From NCBI GenBank assembly GCA_021495925.1, contig JAKEKT010000032.1, positions 186,001 through 250,000 of the forward strand: 64,000 nt of DNA, in the 5' to 3' direction. The position numbers were made by a program, and so were the translations under genes. Of this stretch, positions 42,771-53,407 are shown piece by piece. The notes beneath the pieces are model-generated. The model was not told the DNA's origin, did not search any database, and worked only from the letters and a program-made list of their open reading frames with translations. Origin of the DNA: Diplodia intermedia (Eukaryota; Ascomycota; Dothideomycetes; Botryosphaeriales; Botryosphaeriaceae). The stretch's first letter is position 1, and each line of letters starts with the position of its first letter.

Positions 42771-45700
42771 ATGCACCCTAAAACGAAAGACAACACGAAG
42801 CTACCCAGCTTCCTCCAACGTGGCAAGAAGCACCGCGTACGCAAGGGTATTTCCGAAGCATTGGGAGTTTTAGGTCTGGGAGGAGAGAGCGAAGAAGGTG
42901 GGTTCTCCGAAGTGGGCGCTTCTAGATTGCTTCCACGCCGCACCGCCACCTGCAGCCCGCTAACTTTTGACCATTTTACCTCCTCCACCAGGCGGCTTAG
43001 CTCAAAGCCTTTCCAACACCCCATCCTTCGCCTTCCACCCCGCGAGCTCTCAAAAGCCACCGCCCCTCTCTCGCACCAATTCGACCTGGTCAGGAGAGTC
43101 TTCCAACGCCGACATGTCCATCCTCTCCAACCTCAAAAAGCCTCGCGACTCCGGCTCGGCCGCCACGAGCAGATCCACCTCCCAACAGCTGCAACCTACC
43201 TCCGCACCCCGCTCCTCGAGGCAGCTTCCCATCCCCCGTCCTGCCAAGCCCGAGGTCGACAGGATGTCCGTCAACTCCGTCCCCGGTACCGTCGTGTCGG
43301 AGAGCACCACAATTGCCAATGATGAGCCCACTGGCATGTTGAAGAAGGCAAAGAACTCCATCCGCAGGGCTGTCTCGCCCTCGCCCGCCCCCCACAGCAG
43401 GGTGAGCGAGACGCAATTCATCCAGAATGTGCACGAGGCCCAGCAGCTACTGAGGGCCAAGCTCCAGGCCGAGCTGAAGGGCTCGAAGGAGGAGTCCCTC
43501 GCTGCCGGTATCACCATTGAGAGCTTCCTCGGATACATTGGTGCTGAGCGTCTGAGGAGGATGCCTGCCAAGGGAAGCAGGTGGGATAAGATCCTGAAGT
43601 GGGCCGAGTACTTTGCTACTTCGTTGTCCCTGTTCGAGGAGGCGGTTGAGACCTTCGTTGCCTCTAGCCAGGAGGCCGTTGAGCTCATCTTCGCATGCCT
43701 CCAAATCCTTCTCCAGGTAAGTTGATGCCATTGGCTTGCCATTGGCCTGCCATTGGCCCCGCACGAGCTCTTACTGACAATGCAATAGCTTGGACCCAGC
43801 CAGGGTGAGGCCATGGAGAGGGCTTTCTCCATCTTCCACGAGTATGGCTTGGCCTTTGCCTTCTACCTGAAGCATTACAGTCTGCTCCGCACCATCCCCG
43901 AGGCCAGGTCGGAGCTGAGCCTTGCTCTCGGCGACATGCTTGCTCTCGCCATTGAGATCACCATCTTCTACCGCAAGAGCATCAGGTCGATGTCCACCAC
44001 CGCCGTCACGGTCGACTTCAACATTACCTTTGGTCGCCTGATGGAGACTTTCGTCCAGCACAAGGACAGAATAGCAAACATGTTCTGGACTTACCAGCTG
44101 AAGAACTCCTCTGAGATTGCTGGTATGTAGCCATTGGCCCGTGATTCTGATATCTGCTAACACACCTAGACATCCATGTTTCGATCGAGGAGATTCGTCT
44201 GTGGCTGTTGCCTCAGGACCGCAACCTGCAGGCCATGGTCAGTGGCCGCCGCGCTACCCGCAACCTGCGCGCCGAATTCACTTGCGAGTGGTTCGACAGG
44301 CCTCTCATCGACTTCACCAGGAGCAAGGACAATGTTCTCACCATCACCGCCGAGACCGGCGCTGGCAAGAGCATTCTGTCTGGCTGGATCCTGGAGAGGC
44401 TGCAGAGGCCCATTGGCAAGAAGACTTACCAGGCCATCCACGCCACCGTGGACAGCCAAGTTCCGGCCCAGGCCACGCAGATTGCGCTCATCAAGACGCT
44501 TCTGTACCAGCTTCTCGAGCAGAACGTTGGCAACGTTGCCCTCTACAGGTGCCTGTCTAACGTTGTCGAGCTTGACACCAACACCAACAGCACTCAAGAT
44601 GCTGAGGATGCTCTGTGGTACACCCTCGAGACTGCCTTGAAGCCTCTCAACAACGTCGTTCTCGTCATTGACGGTCTCGACGCTATTGAGGGCGACGAGT
44701 CGGAGAAGTTCGAGGCCTACGAGCAGCTCTGGAACATTGCGGCCAAGAACAAGAATGTCCGCGTTATTGTTCTCAGCCGCCCCATGTCCAAGCCCTGGCC
44801 CAAGCCTACCCGCCAGCTCACCATGGGCCCCGAGCGCACCACCGGTGACGTCAAGCACATGGTCCGCGCCTACCTCTTGTCTCGTGGCATCGGTAACCGC
44901 TACGAGGTTGACGAGGTGGCCGAGCAGGTTGCTCAGCGCAGCAAGGGCTCTCTTACGTGGGCCGAGCTTGTTCTGCAGCTTTTCGGCTCTGCGAAGACCA
45001 TCGTTGATGTCCAGACCACGGTCAAGGATCTTCCCAGCACCACCAAGGAGGTCCTCGACAAGCACATCAGCACCATCTCCCTCAAGGGCGATGCGCGCCT
45101 CATCTTCGCTTGGCTCCTTGTCGCCGACAGGCCCCTTACGACCACCGAGATCCAGTGCCTTCTGGAGCTCAACGTCCAGAAGGGCACTCACCAGCCAAGG
45201 TCCACCAACATCATCGAGGACATCCAGAAGGCCTGCGGTTCCCTGGTCCTTGTCCAGGACAAGACGGTGCGCTTCCGCAACGAGTCCGTCAGGCTCCACC
45301 TGCTCGAGCTCAGCAAGGAGAGCAAGTACCTCATGCCCCCGGCGGAGGCCCACAAGGACTTCGCCACCAGGCTGCTGCTCTACAGCAAGGTCGTCGTCAG
45401 CCGCAACACTGAGCCCTCTGTGGAAGACCTGAGGCCCAGCGAGATTGACACTCTCTTCCGCACCAACGCTCTCCTCGAGTATGCCACCCGCAACTGGCTC
45501 ACCCACTTCAAGAAGTCTCCGTTCTACGCCGACGGCCAGCTCCAGGCTATCACCCCCGAGCTCAAGGCTGCTTTCCCCAGCTCGACCCTCCTTGCTCTGC
45601 TCGAGCGTAGCACCTGGGAGAGGCAGACGCTTCTCAGCAAGGCCAACGAGCAGCACCTCCTGGCTCTCCGCATCCGTCAGCAGGCTCTGGGCGACACCCA

Positions 45701-48700
45701 GCTCTGTACTCTCCAGAGCTCCATCAACGTTGCCCAGTCCTACAAGAAGTTGTCTGCTCCTGTTGAGGCCAGCAAGTTCTTCTTCAACGCTGCCAAGCTG
45801 GGTCAGGCCATTCTCGGCAAGGGCAACGACCTCGCCGTCGCTTGCGCTACTGCCACCATTGAGTCCCTCGAGGGTGTCAAGGCTGATACCCGCAACGACG
45901 AGATCACCCGCAAGGAGGAGATGCTCAAGTACGTTGTTGAGACTGAGAAGCAGCGCCACGGCACCACCAGCGCGCTCGCTACCAAGTACAACAACCAGCT
46001 TGCCCAGCTGTACACCGACATCAAGGAGAACGACAAGGCCGAGGCTGTCTACCGCGATGTGTACAAGCTCACCATTGCTCAGAGCGGCGAGTTCTCTCAG
46101 GAGGCCACCCAGGCCGCCGAGAAGCTCAAGACTGTTCTCTACAAGGAGGCCAAGCACGAGGATGTCGTTTCGTACACTCAGCCCATCTTCGAGTCTGCTG
46201 AGCGCAACCTCGACATCTTCGACATCCGTCGCGTCGAGATCACCCTCCGCATGGCCGACACTTGGGAGGAGAAGGAGGACCTCATCCACGCCGAGGAGCT
46301 CTACATCTCTCTGTGGCGCGGCCTGACCGAGTACTGCCGTGCCAACTCCGGCTCCAACGACGCCCACGAGCGCAAGATTCAGATCAGCATTGCTTATGCC
46401 AAGTTCCTGAAGCGTCACGGCCGTGAGGCCGAGGCCCAGAACATCCTCCACGGTGTCTGGCTCGACTACCAGCACCGCGAGAACAAGTCCGAGGCCGTTG
46501 TCAAGCAGCTCAACCAGGTCGGTGAGGAGCTCAAGGCTATGGGTATCCTTGAGACTGCCATTGCCGTCTTCAAGAACGTGTGGGGCTACTTCAAGGGCAC
46601 CGGCCAGCAGAACTCCACTGCTGCCGTCTCCACCGCCGTCTCTCTCATGGGCGCCGTCCAGGAGAAGGCCGAGAAGAAGAAGGAGGAGTCCAAGAGGGAG
46701 GCTGCTGCCGCTGGCTCCATTGAAGATGCCGACCTCAGCGAGGATGAGGCCGATGACGAGGCTGATGCCATTCTTGACGAGGTTGTCGAGACCGCCATCG
46801 CTGCCGCTCCTTCGACCAAGACTACCGACGCTGCCGCCAAGGCCGGCGTCAAGGTTCAGCAGCCCACCATTGAGCAGCAGATCCAGACTGCCGAGACCTT
46901 GTCGGCCTTCTACATCAGCAAGGGCCGCTGGAACGAGGCTGCCGATGTCTGCACCAAGATCCTCAAGCAGCTCTGGGTCAACCTCGGCGTCGAGAACAAG
47001 TACGGCTTCCCCAAGCACTTCACCACCGTCGCCATCAAGTTTGCTCGCCGTCTTGCTGTCTGCTACACTGAGTGCAACCAGACCGAGCAGGCCGAGAAGA
47101 TCTACAACCACCTCTTCCTGTCCGCTCGCTCCAGCCTGCGTATCCAGGATGAGCTTGTTGCCGAGGCTGCCAACGAGCTGATCGAGTTCCACCTCCGTAC
47201 CCAGCAGTACCAGAAGGCTCTGATTGTCTACCAGCAGCTGCTTGAGAGCTACAGGACCACTCTTGGTTCCCGCAACCCGCTCACTCTCAAGACCTTGTAC
47301 ACCATGGGTGACCTGTGCATGAAGTACCGCCTCAAGGGTGCTGACCAGTACTACCTCGAGGTCACCAAGGCCGAGAAGAGCCAGGACGGTGTCCTCACCA
47401 AGGATGCTCTCCGCGCCGCTCTTGCTCTGTCCAAGATCTACTACGAGCAGAAGCGCTGGGAGGAGGCCCGTGCCATCTACGCCACCGTCTGGCTCACCTA
47501 CACCAAGAAGGCCAAGGAGTACGACATGTCTCCCGAGCTGGTCCAGACCATCTTCAAGCGCTACCACACCGTTCTCGAGACCCACCTCAGGGTCGACATC
47601 AAGACGGTCCGCCAGCTGGCTCTTGAGTACCGCACCACGGCCACGGCCCACTACGGTCCCGAGTCCCAGATTGCCACCAGCGCCAGCCTCCAGCTTGCCG
47701 AGATCTCTCGCAAGATTCCCGAGCACCAGGAGGAGGCTGTCAAGATCTGCGAGGAGGTTGTCGCCAAGGCTGCTGAGAACCCCGACAAGGCCAAGACTCC
47801 CGCTCAGGCTAGCCTTCTCGCCACCGCCAAGCGCCACCTCGCGGCCCTCTATGCCACCCAGAACGCCAGTGGCCAGGTCTCGGCCGAGTCCAGCCAGAAG
47901 GCCGAGGGTCTCTGGAAGGAGCAGCTCGAGATCAACAAGAAGCAGCACGGTGTCGCCCACAAGTCGACCCTTGCCAGCTTGTCTTCGCTGGTCGGCGTGT
48001 GGGGCAAGTCCGAGAAGCCCGAGATCAAGAAGCAGGCCGAGACTCAGCTCCAGACCACTGTCGTTGAGGTGCTCACCGCCCCCACCGCCAACGACTCCAC
48101 CAAGCTGCACGAGTCTGGTGCTTCCCTGGCCAAGATCTACCTGTCCTCCAACATGTCGGCTCAGGCCTGGGCTCTGCTGAAGGACCTCCGCTTCCAGATC
48201 ATCTCCAAGGAGGCTCGCAACACCGCCAAGGTCAGCGTCAAGCTGCCCGAGACGGTTGACCGTCGCAGCATGGTCTTCATTGCTGCCTTCGAGGAGACTC
48301 TGCGCCAGCACGAGACGGTCGATGCCACCAAGAAGGTCACCTTCTCGGACATCATGACCGACATGCTCACCGAGGGTATCCTGTACGACCGCTACCACCT
48401 TACTCTCCAGAGCAAGGAGGTCACCGTCGAGAACAAGCTCTTCGACGGCGCGCGCCTGTACGCCTTCCTCAAGAGCAGCCACCAGAACACCGAGCAGACC
48501 CTGGCCGTCGAGGAGGCGCTGTTCAAGATCTTCATGGAGAACTTCGGCGCCAACATCAAGGTCCAGAACGTCGTCATCCGCACCTTCTTCATCGCCCTGC
48601 TCGAGTCCCTCGGCCGCCTCCGCCACCACGACGATCTCACCATCGTCGGCTGCGAGGCCGGCGTCGCCAAGGTCTACTCGCTGCTCGAGGCCGACCAGTT

Positions 48701-49848
48701 CGGCCAGGCGTACGAGGTCGCGCTCTGCGTGTACCAGTTCATCTCGTCCAAGGACGGCTTCAAGGTCTCGAAGAACATCCCGCACAGCTTCAAGCTGTCG
48801 CTGTACCTTGCCGGTCTGGGCGTCAAGAAGAGCCCCGACGTCAAGCTGCAGGCCCGCATGATCGAGCTGTCCAAGGCCGTCCTGCGCGAGACGCTGACGG
48901 CTTGCCGCAGCCTCGACATCGACCTCGTCCAGCTGCAGGCCACCGAGCTCAACAACTTGGTCCGCCTCATGGGCGAGCAGAAGAACTACGAGGATCTGGA
49001 GGTAAGTCCATCCCCTTCCCGAAGAATCCACCCTGATGTTTTGCTAACTCTCGGCGCAGTGGCTCCTCACCCAACTCTGGCACTCTCGTCTCGTCCAGCG
49101 CTCGTGGTCCGCCACGACCGTCATCTCGGTCGGCCGCCGCCTCGTCGAGGTGCTGTTCGTCCGCGGCAAGCAGGACGCGTCCATCTCCCTGTGCGAGTCG
49201 ATGACGTACAACCTGCGCCGCACCTGGGGGCTGCTCGACCAGGTCACCATCGACCTGTGCAACCTGCTGTCCTCGCTCTACGTGGCGGCGGACCGGCACG
49301 CCGACGCGCTCGCGCTGCACGAGGAGATCCTGCGCGCGGTCCTCCAGGACGACGAGTCGGAAGACGTGCTCGACGACGCGCACGCGGCGCAGATCGCGGC
49401 GGAGCAGCTCGAGCTGGTAAAGCGCGTGTACGCGCGGCAGGGCGGCTGGGGCGACGAGGTCGACGACCTGTCGGCGCTCGTCGCCGACGTCGTCGAGCAG
49501 TACGCCGAGCACGACGGGCGCCTCGCGAACCTCGTCCCCGTCGACAAGTGGAGCACCAAGGCGCCCCCCGCCCACGACACCTTCGGCACCTTCGTCCTGC
49601 CCCAGGGCTGGGAGTTCTCGGCGGATGGCGTCCTCGCCAACGGCGCCGTCTCCCAGCGCAAACCCGACTACCTCCTCCGCTGGCTCCAGGTCAACCGCCA
49701 GCAGAGCTTCGGCGACCTCGCTGCTGAAGCCGGCAAGCAGGACGTCGCCGCCGATGCCCCGCCGCCCGCGAAAGTGGGTGGTGGTGCACACGGCGGCGTG
49801 GGTGCGCATGGGAGCGGGCCCATTCCGATTGTTGTTAATGGCCATTAA
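42771..49848 (+). CDS. Giant STAND-type P-loop NTPase with TPR-like repeats, 2,268 aa, five exons
   Basis: Exons are 42771-42897, 42992-43716, 43789-44122, 44170-49001 and 49060-49848, 2,269 codons including the stop, all introns GT..AG. Residues 1 to about 150 are Ser/Pro-rich and basic. Residues about 170-395 form a helical domain (SSQEAVELIFACLQILLQ, YSLLRTIPEARSELSLALGD) like the N-terminal domains that precede NACHT modules in fungal STAND proteins. The NTPase follows: Walker A ITAETGAGKS (Lys462, Ser463), Walker B VVLVIDGLDAIE (Asp563) and sensor-like VRVIVLSRP. A winged-helix-like part (FAWLLVADRPLTTTEIQCLLEL) leads to about 1,100 residues of TPR-like helical repeats, with one acidic low-complexity linker near residue 1,250. 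The C-terminus is Gly/His-rich. STAND proteins act as signal-responsive switches, some in heterokaryon incompatibility or immunity. The role of this one is unknown. Confidence 0.9.
43725..43760 (+). repeat. Triple CCATTGGC repeat inside intron 2
   Basis: The 72-nt second intron of the NTPase gene contains three near-perfect 11-bp units of TGCCATTGGCC type. A fourth CCATTGGCC lies in the third intron at about 44130. Each holds an inverted CCAAT pentamer. Confidence 0.7.
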
Positions 49849-50928
49849 GCGGGTCGTTGGGACGCTGCTGTCCTTCCTCTTCTTCTCCTTCTCCTTCGAA
49901 GCAGATGATGATGGGCCGGTTGTCGACGAGTGGTGGTGGTTGAAGGAGATGAGGATGGAAGAGGAGAGGTGGAGGGAGATGACGACGACGACGACGACGG
50001 AGGTGAGAGTGGTGGCGTGGAGCGTGGCCGGTAAAGTGGAGTGGTCGTTGCTGCTCTCGGTCGAGTGGCTGCTGCTGCCGCTGCTGCTTGGCGCGGTCGC
50101 GGTGGCTGGTGCGTTGTTGCTGTATTATACGGAGGCTTGGGCGACGGCGTTGGGGGATCGGCGGTTGATCGGATTGGTTGTCTAATACTATGGTAATTGC
50201 GCGTGGGTGGAAAGGGATTCGGATTCGGATCGGTTGCGTTGATTGGATTTTGGGAGGTCGGGGTGGGAAAACTTGTGTGTTTAAAAGTGTATTGCTTTTT
50301 GTACTTGCTGTCTTTTTGCTGTTTGTACTGCTTTTTGTACTGCTGTACTATCGCTTGTTTTTTGCTGTACTTGATGTTTTGCTGTTGTGTTTTTTGTAAT
50401 TTTGTATGCTTGTAGGCTTGTATGTATGTATTATTGCTGTTTCACTGTACGTTTGTGGCGTTGCCCTTGTACTTGCGTGTTTCGCCATTCGTATGGTCCC
50501 TCACCTTCTCTTTCCACTTTCCTATATCTTTTGACTTTCTCTTGAAGTCTTTTCCTATGTATGTGTATGTATGTCCTGTATGTCTGTAATGCTGTAGTTC
50601 CTGTAAATGGTGTAGTCCGTTGTAAGATGGAGTAGGAAGTTTAAAAATTTCCTTCTGCAGTAATCAACTTGATAGTACCATCATCGAGCATCGAGTCATT
50701 CCACCACCGACAAGTCTACAGGATACAAATGCAGTGGTTTCATTCGCGACCTTAACAACGGGCTTAAGGTGTTCCCTATTGGCTAACGTGGCTGCCTAAA
50801 GATCCTGGTAATCCAACGGCAGCCCATATACAATTGGCGAACGTCACACCCTTTCCGCCGTCTGTTCCGTGTCGTACAAAGTTCCTGCAGGTCGTCCAAT
50901 CCCGCGGTGCGCCAAGACAAACCTCCTC
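49849..50928. other. Intergenic, T-rich 3' region of the NTPase gene
   Basis: Repeated TTTTTGTACTGC and TGTATGTATGT units lie at about 50280-50590, typical of a fungal 3' untranslated region with TGTA-type elements. Frames here are chance. Confidence 0.5.
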
Positions 50929-51379
50929 TATTTAGTGCCTCCTGCATGCATGTCTGGATTCAGCTCAGCAGGGTCAGCTTCAGCCCCGCGAGGTGTGTTT
51001 ATAAGAAATCGGCCCCCGGATCTCTTCCAGGCGGCCTCTGTCCGATATTCGTTCCGCTCCTCCAAAATCCTGTATACACATCTAGTGATGCTCACTCATT
51101 TGACGTAACAGGTCAGCGGCACTGAAAGGCAGAAGGTCAGCGGCACTGGAAGGGTCGAGGCCGACCTTCTGGGGGAGAGGCGGGCACATTCGGTCGGATT
51201 CGCATGAAGAGGCAGACGAACGGCAGGAACACCATGAGCTTCCAGGAGAAGACATCGTGCGGGAGCTACACACAAGCGGGGACATCCAAGATATGGAAGC
51301 GCGAAGGGATCCTGTAGAGCTGCCGCATCTACTGGTGCTCGCTGTCCACCTTGTGCACAAGGCAGACGTAGAGGTCTAA
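50929..51379 (+). pseudogene. Decayed tandem copy of the adjacent ELP-family membrane protein
   Basis: The frame ending at the TAA at 51379 reads GHIRSDSHEEADERQEHHEL, then PGEDIVREL, GDIQDMEARRDPVELP. This aligns residue for residue with the tail of the intact gene at 51816-52430 (GHVRLDDD..., ELPGHEIVREL, NIQEMEARRELVELP). The stretch at about 50929-50972 also resembles the intact gene's upstream region at about 51482-51522 (TATTTAG...CCTCC...CAGCTCAGC). The Ser/Thr domain, membrane helix and ATG are gone. A 24-bp tandem duplication (GTCAGCGGCACTG at 51112 and 51136) lies near the breakpoint. Confidence 0.65.
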
Positions 51380-51815
51380 AAGCGCCAATAAATGAGGAGA
51401 GTAGGAGTCTGTGTGACCACCAACTTACCGATTAGTGGGAGAGTGTGCTTGGCATCGCTGCACATGGAGCTTTCCCGTCTTATATTTAGTACCTCCGGCA
51501 GTTGAGTACGGGTCAGCTCAGCCTTGCATGCGAAGTGCACCTTAAAGGCTGGCCCGCACGCGCTGCTGTTTTTTCCGACCTTGAATCAACACTCGTTTGG
51601 CACGCGAAGCTAAAAAGTCTACGCTCAATCAGTCCCTCGTCTGGTGTCGTGGCGTCGAGGTTTTTGTTCCGCCGAAAGTTACTACGCACAGCACGTCAAA
51701 TCGCAACAGCATCGATAATCGCCTCCCACCTTCGAGTCCAACAGCAGGCAGCGCTCCACAGAGAGTCAAAACAGCTTGGGTGAGTGGGTTGACTCTTTCG
51801 AACTTCGTCGCCATC

Positions 51816-52430
51816 ATGGGTAGTCCATGGACGCTAGACAGCACTGGAATGCCTCCGTGGGTGAGCACCGCGACTGTTTACGACAACTTCCTGACTACGG
51901 CGGCGGCGGCCCCCACAAGTGCCACTGCAGCAATAACATCTTCCTTCATTGCTATCTCCAGAACGACTTCAATCCCGATATCACTTGCGACTGAACCAGC
52001 AAAAGCCACATCCAGCAGCGCGCCGCCTTCAACAACCTCGTCTACCCCGACCACCGACTCCACCACAAGGACGGCGCTGAGCATCGGCATTCCTATCGGC
52101 ATAATGGTCGTTATCGGCCTTCTGCTAAGCGGCATCATAATTGGAAGGAGGATGGCAAGGCAGGACGCTTCCAAACGGGTAGTGCCTTCTCTGAAGCGAT
52201 TGTGGATATTCCGGAGAAGAAGAGTTGGGCATGTTCGGCTGGATGATGATCGAAAGGTGCTTGATGTACGCGAGGAGCGATGGGAATTGCCGGGCCATGA
52301 AATTGTGCGCGAGCTACCGACAGACGTAAACATTCAAGAGATGGAGGCGAGGAGAGAGCTGGTGGAGTTGCCCGTGCCTTCTCCAGTAAGTTTGCGTCGT
52401 TCTTTCAATTCAGGGACGCTTCGGCTTTGA
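51816..52430 (+). CDS. Ser/Thr-rich single-pass membrane protein with ELP tail, 204 aa
   Basis: The ATG at 51816 was chosen because upstream in-frame codons lack any ATG. Residues 1-82 are Ser/Thr/Ala/Pro-rich. The helix at 86-110 starts RTALSIGIPIGIMVVIGL and ends GRRMAR. The tail is basic, then carries RWELPG, IVRELPTDVNIQEMEARREL and VELPVPSP. No classical signal peptide precedes the Thr/Ala stalk, as in its relatives at 6.7, 10.4 and 23.6 kb. The gene ends about 120 bases before the AT-rich block and is not RIP-mutated: CA and TG dinucleotides are at normal levels. Function unknown. Confidence 0.75.
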   Translation: MGSPWTLDSTGMPPWVSTATVYDNFLTTAAAAPTSATAAITSSFIAISRTTSIPISLATEPAKATSSSAPPSTTSSTPTTDSTTRTALSIGIPIGIMVVIGLLLSGIIIGRRMARQDASKRVVPSLKRLWIFRRRRVGHVRLDDDRKVLDVREERWELPGHEIVRELPTDVNIQEMEARRELVELPVPSPVSLRRSFNSGTLRL

Positions 52431-52551
52431 AGCAGAGTACCCAACCCGCAATAACCTTTTTTCGTCACATGGATGAGGATGAAGCCTGTTATCATCCATG
52501 TAAACCCCCCTTAGCGAAGCGAAGCGTAGCTAGGGCCTTATTCTAGAGGTG

Positions 52552-52572
52552 AGAGGCGGCAAAGCGCCTCTA
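52552..52572. repeat. Inverted repeat at the left edge of the AT-rich block
   Basis: AGAGGCG and CGCCTCT face each other across GCAAAG. This lies just after TTAGCGAAGCGAAGCGTAGC and just before the composition change, so it may mark the terminus of the inserted element. Confidence 0.5.
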
Positions 52573-53380
52573 TAGTAGTTAGTCATAGTATTAAGATTAA
52601 TTACGAAGAAAGTTATAAATTTAGATATTAAAAGTAGTAAAATCTTAGTCTATATCTAATATCTATAACTATATCTAGTTCTTCTCTAGCTCTCTTTTAT
52701 ACTTAAGAGCTATAATCTTCTTTTATATAGTAGCTATATACTTCTCTAAGTACGTAATTCTATTACGTTATTTATTAATAATCTTAGTCTATAGATTAAG
52801 ATAATCTAGTAACTAATCTATTAAGTTTAAAAACTACTTTTATAAAATCTATTTCTATTATTCTCTAGACGTAGTAGGCGTAGTAGGCTTAGAAGACTAA
52901 TATTTATCGCCTTTATAAATATAATAGCGGGCGTAGATATTAATATTACTTAAGTTTTTATTAAAAGCGAAAGCCTTATATTTTACGCTAGTAGCTTAGT
53001 ATTTTATATAGATAGAATTATAGTTAACGCTAGCCTTCGTCTCTATAATTAAGCTAGTATAATTATACTATTATAGAAAGTTCTTATCGTTCTTCGTATT
53101 TAAGTATACGCGAGCGTTCTAATCGATCTTTAAAATATACTAGAAGTTAGTAGTATTCTTTATATATAGACGACGAAAATCGCTCTTAAAAGATAATAGT
53201 AACTACTCGCGTATAGAAAGATAATAAATCGAGATAAAATCGCGCGAAGAAGAATTAAAGACGTTATTACTTAAAAATATACTACGCGTAAAATAGTTAG
53301 TTAGTACTAGAGTAAGATAAAGTAAAGTAAAGCTTATAGATTAGTATTAATATTTAAGTAACGAAAAGTAATTATAGACG

Positions 53381-53407
53381 TACTACTACTACTACTACTA
53401 CTACTAT
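53381..53407. repeat. (TAC)n microsatellite
   Basis: About nine TAC units lie inside the AT-rich block, with a second shorter run at about 53459-53474. Confidence 0.85.

Noticed and set aside
44166..49031. Antisense open frame of 1,621 codons opposite the NTPase gene
   Set aside because: It is in the same codon phase as the real exon, and its Leu/Val/Gly/Asp-rich translation is the mirror of the biased sense codons. It has no domain. It is informative only as evidence of codon bias.
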